Positions 12,625 to 26,100 of a stretch of DNA of 64,000 nt are shown here, one piece after another. Origin of the DNA: Labia minor (lineage: Eukaryota; Arthropoda; Insecta; Dermaptera; Spongiphoridae); NCBI GenBank assembly GCA_963082975.1, contig OY720345.1, positions 26,048,611-26,112,610 of the forward strand, given 5' to 3'. The notes under the pieces were generated by a model that was given only the letters and a program-made list of their open reading frames with translations, searched no databases and was not told the DNA's origin. Position 1 is the stretch's first letter. Each line of letters starts with the position of its first letter. A program made the translations under genes and the position numbers.

Positions 12625-12849
12625 ATTTATTTTTGTTAAATTACATCGGATTTGAAACATTAATGTTTCATTATACTTATAAAAAAAATTTCATTTTAAT
12701 ATAATTACCGATAAATAAAGTGTGGTAAAGAAGTATATAAAAAGAAAATTAAAGTCGTTTCTTTTTATTTTATATTACAAATATCTATCTAGAGTTTATA
12801 ATAATATAATATGTAGCCTAGTCAAATAATTTCATTATTCAGTTTTTAC

Positions 12850-12887
<38 letters not shown>

Positions 12888-13981
12888 TAGATAGATAGAT
12901 ATATCTATATATATAAACTGACATATCATTTCATTCTGTATTAAAGGCTAAATCAGAAAGTTGTTAATGTTTCGGTAGCCAATAATTCAAAATGCTAATC
13001 TTTAAGAAAAGCGTTTGAAGTATTCGTTCAAAATATTAAATAAACATTTTCCAGATCTATTTACTTTTTATAGAATTATGCACAATTATATTCATTCGCA
13101 CATGATAACCATCATTCACGTTTATCGTGTGTTATTTTACAATAACTATTATTTAATTTAATCTAGGTTTCGACGGAAGGGGAATTCTATATATATACAT
13201 ATATACATATATACACTCACATTTATATTATATATATATATATATATAAATAAAATTCACAATGAAATATTATTTTATACAATTATCACGGTATTGTTAT
13301 TCCCTTTAATAGAATATTTTTCATAATGTTTTTAAGCTTTTTATATGTTCAAATGAATAAATCAAAAATGATCTAGAAATAATTTGACTAGGAGACAAAG
13401 GGACATTTAAAAAAAATTTATATATTGTTTAGCATGATAATTAATTAATGATCCATATAGATCGTGAAATTACTTGGGAAGCTTTATAAAATGGTTTATG
13501 ACCACCTTTTAATTCAAATAAAAATAAACTTATAATCTATCGGCACATGACAATTTACAAATAAAGAATTAGATTAAAATATAATTAGTAAATTAACAAC
13601 AAGAAAAATTATATCTTTATACAATTCATTAATACCAGTTTTCCAAGTAGTTTTACCTGGTGAGTACTGGGAAAAATTCTTAACTTAATAGTTTTAACAT
13701 TTATATTCAAGATTAACTTAAACTGTACATAATTTATTCTAATTAAGTCCCATTATATATATGGATTGATATACATCCACATTCATGGTTAAAATAATTA
13801 TAGATTTATATAAATAAAATTAATCTATATGTTTTTTTTTCAGAAATAATCTATCTCTTAAACTTCTAGAATTATTTCATCTCAAGAAAAATATTCATTC
13901 GAGTAGGATATCTTTATTTATATTTACGAAAATTTAGACATAATAAATTATGTTGTTCCAAAATTAGTGATCGGATGTTGT
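12625..13981. other. AT-rich spacer and 3' flank of eIF4G
   Basis: Contains (TA)n and (GATA)n microsatellites at about 12858-12918 and 13182-13250. On the minus strand an AATAAA signal (13913-13918) lies about 65 bases past the eIF4G stop codon and is the likely polyadenylation signal of that gene. Confidence 0.55.
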
Positions 13982-14161
13982 CTATGAGCAGTCTTCATCC
14001 GATTCTTCTGTTTCCCTCATCGAAATGAATAAAGGAACTACAGATTTAACTGCGACTGCTTTTCCTAGTTTTTCTGCTGGATCTTGTGAAAGTTCACCAG
14101 AAATAAAATCTTTAATTTCAACGTTTTGAGATTCCATTTCTTGACGTATAGTTGCAGGATT
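13982..14161 (-). CDS. eIF4G: eIF4G C-terminal exon (terminal W2-like helix)
   Basis: Fifty-nine residues and a TAG stop at 13982-13984. The part [20 protein letters not shown] followed by [15 protein letters not shown] closely resembles the very end of vertebrate eIF4G (DPAEQQGKGVALKSVTAFF...LREAEEES), the last helix and acidic tail of the W2 domain. The ~150 residues of W2 that normally precede it are not encoded here. The upstream intron (14162-14419) is too short to hide them. The W2 domain binds MNK kinase in other animals, so that function may be reduced or done differently. Confidence 0.85.
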   Translation of the reverse strand, partial: NPATIRQEMESQNVEIKDFISGELSQDPAEKLGKAVAVKSVVPLFISMRETEESDEDCS

Positions 14162-17100
14162 CTAAAACAAAAAAAAATAATTGTTGAATTCGCAAAAATA
14201 AACCATTTTCTCTTTTTTCTTTATAATTACTAAATTTTATAAATTTATTTATACATAAAAAATAGTTTTTTTTCCCTCAGAATCAATTTTCATCAAGTTA
14301 TCTCAGAAACTCTAGTCTGACTTAAAAAGTTATGTTTCATCATTTTATTTAAAATACAAAATTAAATTATGCATGTAAAATTAATTATAAATAATATAAA
14401 CTGATTTATTATTCATTACCTGAGTCTTCACAATTATTTGAAATAAATGAGGAAGAAGTTTAGAACAATCAATATCTTTAATTTTAATAGCATCTCGGAA
14501 TTGAGCCCAAGAAATGGATTTCGAAGTAATAAGTGGGGCTAAAAAAAATGAAAATACATTAAATAATAACTTATTATAGAAATATATCAAATCAAAATAA
14601 TAATTTAGTTTTTTCAGCCCTGTTGAGCTTCAATCCATCATAGAGATCCGTAAATAAATTATCATCATGTTTAAATTATTTATTATATATATAAAATGCT
14701 TAAGATGGAAAAAAATATTAAAAAAGTTTAATTACCAAGGAAATCCGCAGCAAAGTTCCAAAACTTGGGAACATCAATGATAATATCTTTAGCTATTTCA
14801 AATATATCCATAAAACTAAAAATATAAATAATATTAAAATAATATAAATAATTATTAATTAAATATAAAAATTAAGTTTAAACATACCCATTCAAGATAT
14901 CATCAACTTTCAAAATATCATTTGATACAAGATGTATTAACATTTTAGAAATGCTTTCGCGAACATTAACCGATCTTTCAATTCCAAGGTTAAGTAAAAT
15001 ATTAACAAATTCAGATCGTTGTTCTTCAATTAATTCCTCAAGAACATTATCTGAGAGTTCCTATAATTCAAATAATTATAATTAATTGAAAGAAAATAAT
15101 AAGATATATATAATTTAAAATCTATAAAATTCAGTAACGAGGAATTCCAAAATAAATCTTCAATGAAATTATTAAGAAAAAGAATATTCATCATATATAT
15201 TACATATATATATATATATATAAAAGTGTGTATGAATCAAGAAAATATAATTACTTTTAAATTGTCGTTTGATAAATATTCATCAAGAATATTTGATGTA
15301 TGTAGTTTCAGTTGATTTTCATCTAATTTTACTGGAGCTTTCAATAGTCCAGATGTTGAATTGAGATTATGTGATGTATTTGGAGGAATAATTGGTCTTG
15401 TAGTTGGAGTAATATTTGAAGTTTGTCCAACTCCACTTGAAGATGTTACTGATGGGGATATCCCAACATTTGAAAAAGGGAGAGAATTATGGGCATCTCT
15501 ATGTGATGATGATGAATTATCCCTTGAATTAGAACGAGAAACCGGAGGAGTTGCTCTAGCTAAATTGAAAAATATTCAAATAAAATAAGGTATTGCTAAA
15601 AATTTAAATAAATAGTTTATTATCATTATTATGCATTTATGGTTTTACCTTCATTTTTATGTGAGCTAAGCATTCTTTTACGTTCACTTTCTACGTCCAA
15701 TCCTAAAGTATTTGAAGATCTCATGAGATCTGAAGAACGTTTATCATCACTTGTATCTAATGCAGCAAATTTGTTACTATTAAATGAAGCTGATTTTTTC
15801 TCATCCGTTTTCGTGGAAACTCCTCTGCGCCATTGTGAAAATTTGCCTTTATAGCCAAGTTGTAAATGGGTATCAAGTGACCCTTGCTATATAAGAGAAA
15901 AACATCATAAGAAAAGTGAACTTTAAAACAAAATAATAATAAATTTATTTCAATAATGTTGATTATATTATATATTATTAGGATGTTAAAGTAAATTATT
16001 TATAATTTTAAAAATAATATATATTAAAAAATTATTTTGATGAAAATTTGAGATTATATTAAAAATAAAGTGTTAACTAACTAACCTTTAATTGTTTAAT
16101 TTTTGTTAAATCAAAAGGAGCAGGCCTTCTCCAAGATACCGATTGCCATTCCTCATTTTCTGAAAAAATTTAATTTTTGATAAATTAATGAATTCACAAG
16201 AAACGAATATCAATCAATGGTTTTAATATATAATTAATGATTATTTATTTTTAAGGCAAATCTAACTTGAGTGGACATGTTTTACAATTATTTTTCATTT
16301 TAAAGTCAATAGGAGCGAACTTACTAAGTTTTCTACGATCTTGAAGTCTATCATCCTTTCGAGGAGTATTCATAGTATTTAAATTAAGAGTTTCTATTGT
16401 CTCTCTTTCACGATCAGCTTCTTTTTGAATTTGATCGATAGTTTTTGGATTAGATTCATCTCTTCTGGGAACCCATTTATTTAATCGCAATTCTTCCACA
16501 TCTTGTACCATAAAACGGACCCGAGATGAAATTTCTCCTCTTCGATTTGCAAGCTGTTTCATTTGATCTATATAGGGACCGAGATCCTAAAAAAAATATT
16601 AAGATTAAAATTAAAAAATAATTATATATAATAGAAAGATTAAAATTATTAAATAATTACCTGATAATTATTATTACTTTTACTTTCAAGATCTTTTCCA
16701 ATTGTGGTAAGTAATTTACATAGACATTCTAAACTTTCTTCATCACCTCCGCTTAGTAAATGTTTGATACATCGGATCATTATATTTACAGTCAACATCG
16801 ATAATTTGTATAATTCTCCAATGAATCTAAAAATATATTTGTAGTTAAATGATAAATAGATGAACATTATAAGAGAAGAAATAGAAACTTTAATTTATAA
16901 TGTTCAGATTTTAAAATCGTCAAAGATACTCAGAAACTCTAGTCTGACATAAAAAATAGTTTCATCATTTAAAAATAAATTAAGAAATAATTTATCATAT
17001 AAAATTATCATTATTTTATAGGCTTATCATTTTAAATAAATATAAAAATCATTAAATAAAAAAAAAATTAACAATAATTCATTATTAATTTTTTATACAA

Positions 17101-20100
17101 CTTCTGATACACCCGACTTTAATAGAAGAAAAAGACAAGTGTTCTAAATAAATATTCAATCTTTCTTTTCTATTAAACAAATTATTAGTACCTTATATTT
17201 CCCAAGGATTTCATTCGAATTTTTCTCCAATCTTCATCAAATTGCAATTGTAATTCTTTCTTTTTTTCCTAAAAATTCAATTTTTTTCACACAATTATTA
17301 AAGAACGATTTATTAATATTTTCATTTTTTATTAATTATATTTAATCATAAAGAAATTATCCTTAAAATATTTTTAGGTTCACTACTTTCATTAAATAAT
17401 GTAATCATTTTATTGTTTTATTTAATCTGTATATATAATATAATAACTTACGGGATCTACACAATTTTTAATTTCCTCAAGCTTTTTATCTTTATCAATT
17501 TCTGCTTCTTTATTTTTTTCAAATTCTTCTTGACATCTATTGATTAAAATTTTTCGAAAATTACCCGTTTCAACTTTTTCACCAGGTTTTGTATTGGAAG
17601 AATTAGGGACCGCCATGTTTTGAAGAACTTTACACATTGTAGCGTAAGCAACTGAAAATGATGGCTCATCGACGGCCTAGAAGTAAACAATTAAATTTGA
17701 AATAAAAAGAAAAAGAAAATAATAATTTATTAAAAAAATTGGATTAATTTAATACACACCTTATCGAAAACTAAATCGATTACACCTTTCAATCTTTGTG
17801 AATTATCAATCGGTAATTCTTTAACTTGATTTACCAAAGTATCGAACTTTTGAGGTGTTAATTTATTCAAAACACCTCTAACTCTTTTATATAAATCGTC
17901 TGTTTTTTGAATTTCATTATCTACATTAGGTATGGAAGTTCCTTTAAATCTTCCAGGTTTCCAAGCATTATCTGATTCATGAAGCTTAACATCTTCTTTG
18001 AGTGATATTGAAAATTGAATTAAATTTTGTTTTCCTCCTTTGTTAAGCTTGCCTTGTTGACTATTTCGTTTTGATAAGGTTTGCTATAGAATATAAAAAA
18101 AATATTTGTAATTTCATTTATATTTATTTTTATTAGTTGAGAAATTTTAAATTTTAAAATTTGATATTTACAGGCCGTGCATTGTTTCCACTTCTCAAAA
18201 AAGTGGGTGGAATATTGGATATTCGATCAAAAGTCCTTTGTTGAGAAGTCCAATCCTGTAAAATGAATAATTATATTATTATTACTTTATTATTATTATT
18301 TTAAAAGAATAATTTAATAATTATTCTTTTAATTTAATAATTATTCTTTTAAAATAACAAGTAATAAATAGAAAATAATTTACCCTGGTACTATTCATAA
18401 CAACATCTAAATCTGGAAGATTATCAGGTTTCTTCTTTGATTCAGGATCATTCATTAACTCCAAAAGGAATTCTCGGCCATATTTCTTTTTACCAAGAGG
18501 ATTAACCGGGCTCCATTGATCTAAATGTCAAAAATCAATTATTTAGAAATACAAAATATAAAAATCTAATTATATATATATATTGCAAATTTTGGCCAGG
18601 AATAAAAATTTACCTTGTGAATATTTAAGATTACTTCGAGGAGTTGGCTCAGTTTTGTTTACAACAGGAACTGAAGGTTCAGTTTTTGTTTCGGTTAAGT
18701 GATTAGTAGTTTCTGTAGTTTCTGTATTTATATCATTTTTATTATCTAATTTCTCTTTTTCATCATTTTCAGATGATTCATTAGCTTTAAGAAACATGTT
18801 TGGAACAACGGCTAGTTTCTGCTCAAAATTATTATTTTGAATTGTAGGTGATTCAGGTCTTGAAGAAGAATTCGAAATACTATTGGATATATTGGAATTT
18901 TTATCTTCAATTTGTGAAGGTATATTGTTAGAAGTTTTAACTTCTAAATATTTTTCATCTTCTATAGATGAAAGATCTTTCATTATAGTTGGGGCCTGGT
19001 TGGCAGATACAGGAGGAGATGGCTCTCCAGAAACAAGTTGATCAATTGTTGGAGTAGCACTATCCGACAATTCAGGCTCAACACTTTTGGAGGTTGTAGT
19101 GAAAACGGAAGTGTTTGTACTTCCAACTTGACTTCCTCTTTTGGATTTTTTCTCGTTTGAACCTGAAAATCAAATAAAAAAAAACAAATTTAGAAAATGT
19201 TTATTTATATTAAAAATTAATTCAAAAATTCTGCAATAATATTCAATATATAAGTGCAAAAAACTAAAATAGTTTTCAAAAATGCAATTTCTGCCAAGAC
19301 AATTTCAAATTTTCTGAATAATATCAAAATGTAAAATAGAAAAATAACAACATTTCGAAATTTATTGACAATTACTTTTCTTTAATAATATATTATTTAT
19401 AAGATATTATCAGATTTATAAATTTGCGTGGTAGAGAATTTTATAAACTAATTTTGGAATTCCTAGTTAAATTTTGAATACAATTACAATAAAATGGTTT
19501 TATAACCTATACATTAAAAAGAATTGTGCAAAATGAAGAAAATTTTAATGTAAAGTATTTAAAATTTCGTGAATATTTAACCAAACAAAATCATTTTTCT
19601 ATTTTTCAAAAAACTTTGATTAAATTTGATAATAAAAGAAAGTCTTCTAGAATTGAAACTTTAAAAAGTTGGTTAATACATTATTTCAACAACTCTAGTT
19701 TCGTCATTTTAATAATTAAAAATATAAAACTATCTATTTCACTTATATGATACATAAATAAATGGTACTTACTTTCATCATCGCTAGAATTAGTTCTGCT
19801 ACTGCTACTTATGTAGACAGCTTCTTCTTCATCAGCCTGAGAATGAGTAGTTTCAGCAGGTTGAACATTTGATAAATCAGGCAACGGTGAAAATTCAACA
19901 GGTAAAGCATTATTTTCAGTTTTAGTGGTGGTGAAACCACTAGTAGGAATCGAATCTTTAGATGGAGAAGGTTTCACCAATCTGAAACCATCAATATTAT
20001 ATTAAAACAAAATATATTTTTCTAATTTACTTAATTTATTTTCAATATAATTTGTTTTTTAAAAAAGTCCCATTTTTAATGAAGACAATCTAAATTATAT

Positions 20101-23100
20101 TTATTAAATATCCATAGTAAACGCATTTAACCAGTATCATTTTTGTAATATTTTATTTTTTTCTAAGTCCTCTATAATAAAACTAATTTATGTGAATTTT
20201 AAATTCCTACTCTTATCAAATTTGTTTTTTTCACTTAAAATTTATAATATATAATAACTTTTATGGAATGGAATCATGATTACTATAATTAAATGTATGA
20301 ATTAAATGGAATCAAATATATATCAAATGGGAAAATATTAGAAGAAAAAGAATTGAATTAAAATATATTAGCATAAAAGACAAATTACTTGTTAAAAGAA
20401 TGAAATATTTATAATTATAATAAAAGCGGATCATGAAATTAATATAATGAAATGAAAAAATGGAAAATTACAAGACTAGTTTCAAGAATTAAAATATTAA
20501 GATAGCAATTAAGGAAATTCTTGTTTATATATATATATATATATATGTATATGAGATCAGTTTTAGATGTAAACTTTAAATGTTTTTGTGATAAAGTGAT
20601 TTTATTTCTAACTATTTCCATTAATTTTATATATAAATTAATTATTTCTATTTTTATTAACTAGATCGAATATTTTATTTACGTTAAATATGGAACAACC
20701 TAAAAAAACTTATTATTGAAAATGATTTACCCGTCAAGATATCCCGCAGGAACAAAACGGCAAGATTCGTTAGATGCAATATTTGATAAGGGGATTTCCC
20801 TCGGAATTGTACCAGTATTACAAGACAAAGTCTCGTTTGAAGGAGCATTGCTCCCCGGAGCCGCACTAGGACGCTCCCGATCTTTCGACTTGGAAGTTTT
20901 CTCAGAGCGTTTCTAGAAAAAAAAAATCAGTTTTAATAATAATCATAAAATTTGCTTAAGAATTTATTTTAAGAATCTCAATTTCGAGAATTTAAGGCTC
21001 GTGAATGAATGAACTATATAATGAATCTTTATAATATATTAAATCTTTGAACCTAATACCTGAAATATACCTAATAAATGAAAATTATTCATCGTTTTTC
21101 GATAATTGTGTTTAAAAATTGATGAATAAGGGAAAAATGTGTCTCTCTATGTTAATGTTAAAATAATAAAAATTTAAAGTGAAAATTATATACCCCCATA
21201 TTTCTAATTTATTATGTTTATGTCAGGCGTGAAAATTAGTAAAAAATTTCAATTAATTTACCTTACAGAAGCAAAAACATTTGAGACAACCCATAATTAA
21301 ATATCCCCTGATAAAATTACCAGGGTACTGCCTATTATTTCAAATTTATTATTGAAGAAAAATAAAATTGATTGTTAACTGGTAAACATAAACAAACTCG
21401 CTATATCTAAATTCTTCAAACTCCTTAACATGAATAAATACGCAATCACTAAAATTAATGCGTAACAAGAAAGCAGAAAAACTCAAAATGCGTCCCAATT
21501 ACAAAGGACTAAATTTCCATAAACCTTTCTTTAATCAAAATAGTCTAGTGGTTCATTTAAAATCAATTCTAATTAGAGTATATAAATTATTTATCTTGGA
21601 GGAAAAATATATAACTTATCTATTAGTATGATTGTTGGGTCATTCCACGTCAATTCAACCAGAAAATAGTCATTTTTTCACCCAAAATCTCAGATTTTTA
21701 TGAAAATTGGTAAATATGTTCTATTTATAAACATGAAAAACACCACCAAATTTTAATTTTTTATCTCACATAGTTTTTGAGTAATAGCAGTTTAAAGATT
21801 GGCGTTTTTAAATTTCCGAGCCTCGGATAAGGCCAAATAAAACGTGTATTGGAGAAGAAAATAATTTCTCATTCACTTATTTAACCTCCTATCTTGTTGA
21901 AATTTTTAAGGCATGTTCTTATAACTATGAGGAATTGTAAAAAAAATGTAACGGACCCCAAAATATTTTAAAAAAAATTATATGTTGGACATTATAAAAT
22001 TTTAAAATTACAAACAAGGTTTAGCGTAAAATGAAATATCACGACAAGGGAATGAGATAATCAAGAACTTTTTTTTCCCTAAATTATCTACATGAAATGG
22101 GCTTTAATTTAATAAAATAAAAGTTTTGTGTATTTGCCTCCTTCTATTTACTAAGACCACTGCAAGTTACAACACATTAATTATGAGCAATATGAGAGTC
22201 TCAATGGCTGAATATTGTTAATAATTAGACATTTTAATATTAAATAAAATATTTTTACCTAAAAATGTCCATCGTAGAAAAGTTTAACAGCATTCTTACA
22301 AACAAAGTTTGAAAACTATGAGGAAGAAGATAGGATCGAATTCAAACAGTGGGTAGCTACAGACAGGACACAGATGATAACTCAAACTTCAACCATTGAT
22401 GAATTTATTGATGAACTAACAACAAAAATAGAAAAATTGATCCCACATTCTTATATTGCAAAAAGTTAGCCGAGCTATTTTAAAAGTCTAAAGGATAACT
22501 GCGCGCCAAATCAAGCGATTATATCAATCAATTGACTTCAGCGAGAATTTCTCTTTTGTGATTCAAGATGAGGTACAGGGTTATCATTGGATTCTAACAG
22601 AGTATCTTGAATCTTATAAACCATACAAACATCATGTTTTAAGTCATCGGAAATTATACAATGTGATGAGACTATTTTTTGTCATCAACACTCATGTTAA
22701 TTATTACTGGGTGAACAGTGCAGGAGTCTGAGGTCCAATGATAACCCTGTACCTCATCTTGAATCACAAAAGAGAAATTCTCGCTGAAGTCAATTGATTG
22801 ATATAATGGCTTGATTTGGCGCGCAGTTATCCTTTAGACTTTTAAAATAGCTCGGCTAACTTTTTGCAATATAAGAATGTGGGATCAATTTTTCTATTTT
22901 TGTTGTTAGTTCATCAATAAATTCATCAATGGTTGAAGTTTGAGTTATCATCTGTGTCCTGTCTGTAGCTACCCACTGTTTCAATTCGATCCTATCTTCT
23001 TCCTCATAGTTTTCAAACTTTGTTTGTAAGAATGCTGTTAAACTTTCCTTCGATGGACATTTTTAGGTAAAAATATTTTATTTAATATTAAAATGTCTAA

Positions 23101-26100
23101 TTATTAACAATATTCAGCCATTGAGACTCTCATATTGCTCATAATTAATGTGTTGTAACTTGCAGTGGTCTTAGTAAATAGAAGGAGGCAAATACACAAA
23201 ACTTTTATTTTATTAAATTAAAGTCCATTTCATGTAGATCAGTGGTTCTTAAACTGTGGTCCGCGGACCCCTGGGGGTCCGCGGTCCTCGGAAAAAAATC
23301 ATCGTAAAAATATATACATATATAAATATTTAAAGTTCATTGTGTAACTATATCCTCCTAGAGAATTACGGCTATAATTTAATACTATTAATAATACTAT
23401 TTTATTTTATTAAATTGATAATTATGTCAATTAATTTTTTGTGAATAAATAAACATATATAAAAAACTATATATAAAATTTGAATTTTCATCCATTCATT
23501 CATTTAAAATCATTTTTCGATTGTTCCTTTAAAATAACCCCTCTTAGGGGCTCGGAAGGGGAGGCATATAAGGGAATTTTCTTTCACTTTGTTATTGGGG
23601 AAAACCAGGGGAGGGGACAGTCTTACCCGGAAAAACCCAAATTGTCAGCGTCCACTCTGGGGTTTTAAACAGTTTTAAAGCAAATGTTAATTATAAGTTC
23701 ATTTCTCAACGAGTTGTATCTTTAAATTATTTTTATTAATGTTAATTATAAGTTCATTTCTCAACGAGTTGTATCTTTAAATTATTTTTATTAATTTAAT
23801 TAATTATAATTAAATTATAGCTAATAATAGTTTATTATAGCTAATAATTTTTTTTAATTTTTAGTGTAATTTGCATGATCATTATTTTATAAAAACACTA
23901 AACACATTTTGCAATTTCCCAGAAAGGCTGTTTTTGAGAGTAAGTATAAGTTAGTTTTATGAATAAAAAATATTTATTTTAATAATATTTTAGAATCAAA
24001 TTACGAAATTAATAATATTTTAGAATCAAATTACGAAATTAATAATATTTTAGAATCAAATTACGAAATACATTTATTATATAAATTAATATTCATTTAA
24101 AATGATATTAAATCATTTATTTAAAATGATTTAAAACATTTATTAAAATGATTTAAAACATTCATTTAAAATGATATTAAAACATTCATTTAAAATCATA
24201 TTAAAACATAGCTAGTAAATAATAATTCGTTATATTTATATTATATTTATATTATTGTAGTTCAATGTTAATAAATTACTCCATAAAATGGATCGTTGGC
24301 TACAAACTGGTTCAACACAGAAACGGAAAGAATCAGATGATGAGGCATCAACAGCAAACTCTACCAAGAAACGCAAAACTAGAAAATATTCGGATGATTA
24401 TTTATCATTTGGATTTACTTATATTTGCAACAATGATGTGGAAAGACCAGTCTGCGTTCTATGTCAGGAAAGTTTATCCAATGAAAGTATGAAACCTGCT
24501 AATCTCAGACGTCATTTACAAACAAAGCACAGCGAGCATGTTAGTAAGTCTATCGAATTTTTTAAAATGAAAAAAGAAGAACTTAATTCAAGTCAGAAAT
24601 TGATGGTAAAGACGGGATCTGGTGGTATGAGTAAGAAAGCAGTAATGGCATCATATGAAGTAGCTCTACTTATTGCTAAAGCAGGAAAGCCGCATAATAT
24701 AGCAGAGCAATTAATTCTTCCTGCTACAAAAGTAATTACAAATATAATGTTAGGAACTAAAGCAGCAAACGATATAAATTTGATTTCATTATCAAATGAT
24801 ACGGTTAAGAATAGGATTGAAGACATGTCATGTAATATAAAAGAAGAATTAATATCGAGAGTGCGCAAAAGTCACTATTACTCATTACAATTGGATGAAA
24901 GTACTGATGTCACTAATAATGCCAATTTGTTAGCTTTCATTAGATATGAGTTTGAAAATCAAATACAAGAAGATGTATTGTTTTGTGATTCACTACCTTC
25001 ACGAACGACAGCTAATGACATATTTAACAGTTTGAATAATTTTATAACCGAAAATGAAATAGAGTGGCCAAAATGTGTTGGAATTTGCACTGATGGTGCT
25101 CGTGCAATGTCAGGTACAAGAACTGGATTGATTGCTCTTATTAAAAATGTTGCGCCTCAGGTTGTTTGGAATCATTGCTGCATTCACAGAGAATCATTAG
25201 CAGCCAAAAATATGTCACCAGATTTGAAAAGAACATTAGACGAAGTAGTTAAAATTGTCAATTTCATTAAGGCTCGTCCACTTAATTCCAGAGTTTTTAA
25301 AATTTTGTGTGAGGAAATGGGTAGTCAACATACACATTTATTATTACATACAGATGTACGTTGGTTGTCCCGCGGGAAAGTACTCATTCGCCTTTTTGAG
25401 CTTCGAGATGAAATACGATTGTTTTTAATAGATGCGCATTTTGAACTGACCGAATGTTTCAATGATTTTATCTGGTTAGCTAAGGTGGCTTACTTGACTG
25501 ATATTTTTACAAAATTGAACGAACTTAATTTGAGCCTGCAAGGTACTGTTGTAAATATATTTAAAGTTGAAGATAAAATAGAAGCAATGATTAAAAAAAT
25601 CGACTTGTGGTCGAAACGCATCCAGAACGGTGTATATGAGTCTTTTCCAACTCTCAATGATTTCATAGAAAGCTCCAGTGAAAAATTGCTTAATCAAACG
25701 CGTCAATTATTTGTTGAACATTTAATTACTTTGAAAAGCAACTTCAGGAAGTATTTTTCTACTCCTGATCCTTGCAATAACTGGATCAGAGATCCATTTA
25801 ATATGGAAATTACAAATGCTAAACATTTATCTGCACCTGAACAAGATATTCTCGTGGAATTATCATGTGATACAACTTATAAACTAAAATTTAACAAAAC
25901 TGAATTGAGCAACTTTTGGTTACTTCTCAGGTCAGATTATCCTGCGCTTGCAAATAAAGCACTTCAACACTTGATTCCATTCTACACAACATATTTATGC
26001 GAACAAGCTTTTTCGGTACTATTTTATATTAAGTCTAAATATAGAAACAAATTAAATGTAGAGCCGGATCTTAGATTAAAAGTTTCCAATATTAAGCCAG

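Noticed and set aside
15361..15854. Two plus-strand open frames of 75 and 71 codons
   Set aside because: They are antisense to eIF4G exons whose minus-strand frames join in phase and match the family.
20716..20916. Plus-strand frame of 66 codons with GC-richer sequence
   Set aside because: Antisense to eIF4G exon 20731-20912, which has proper splice sites and phase.
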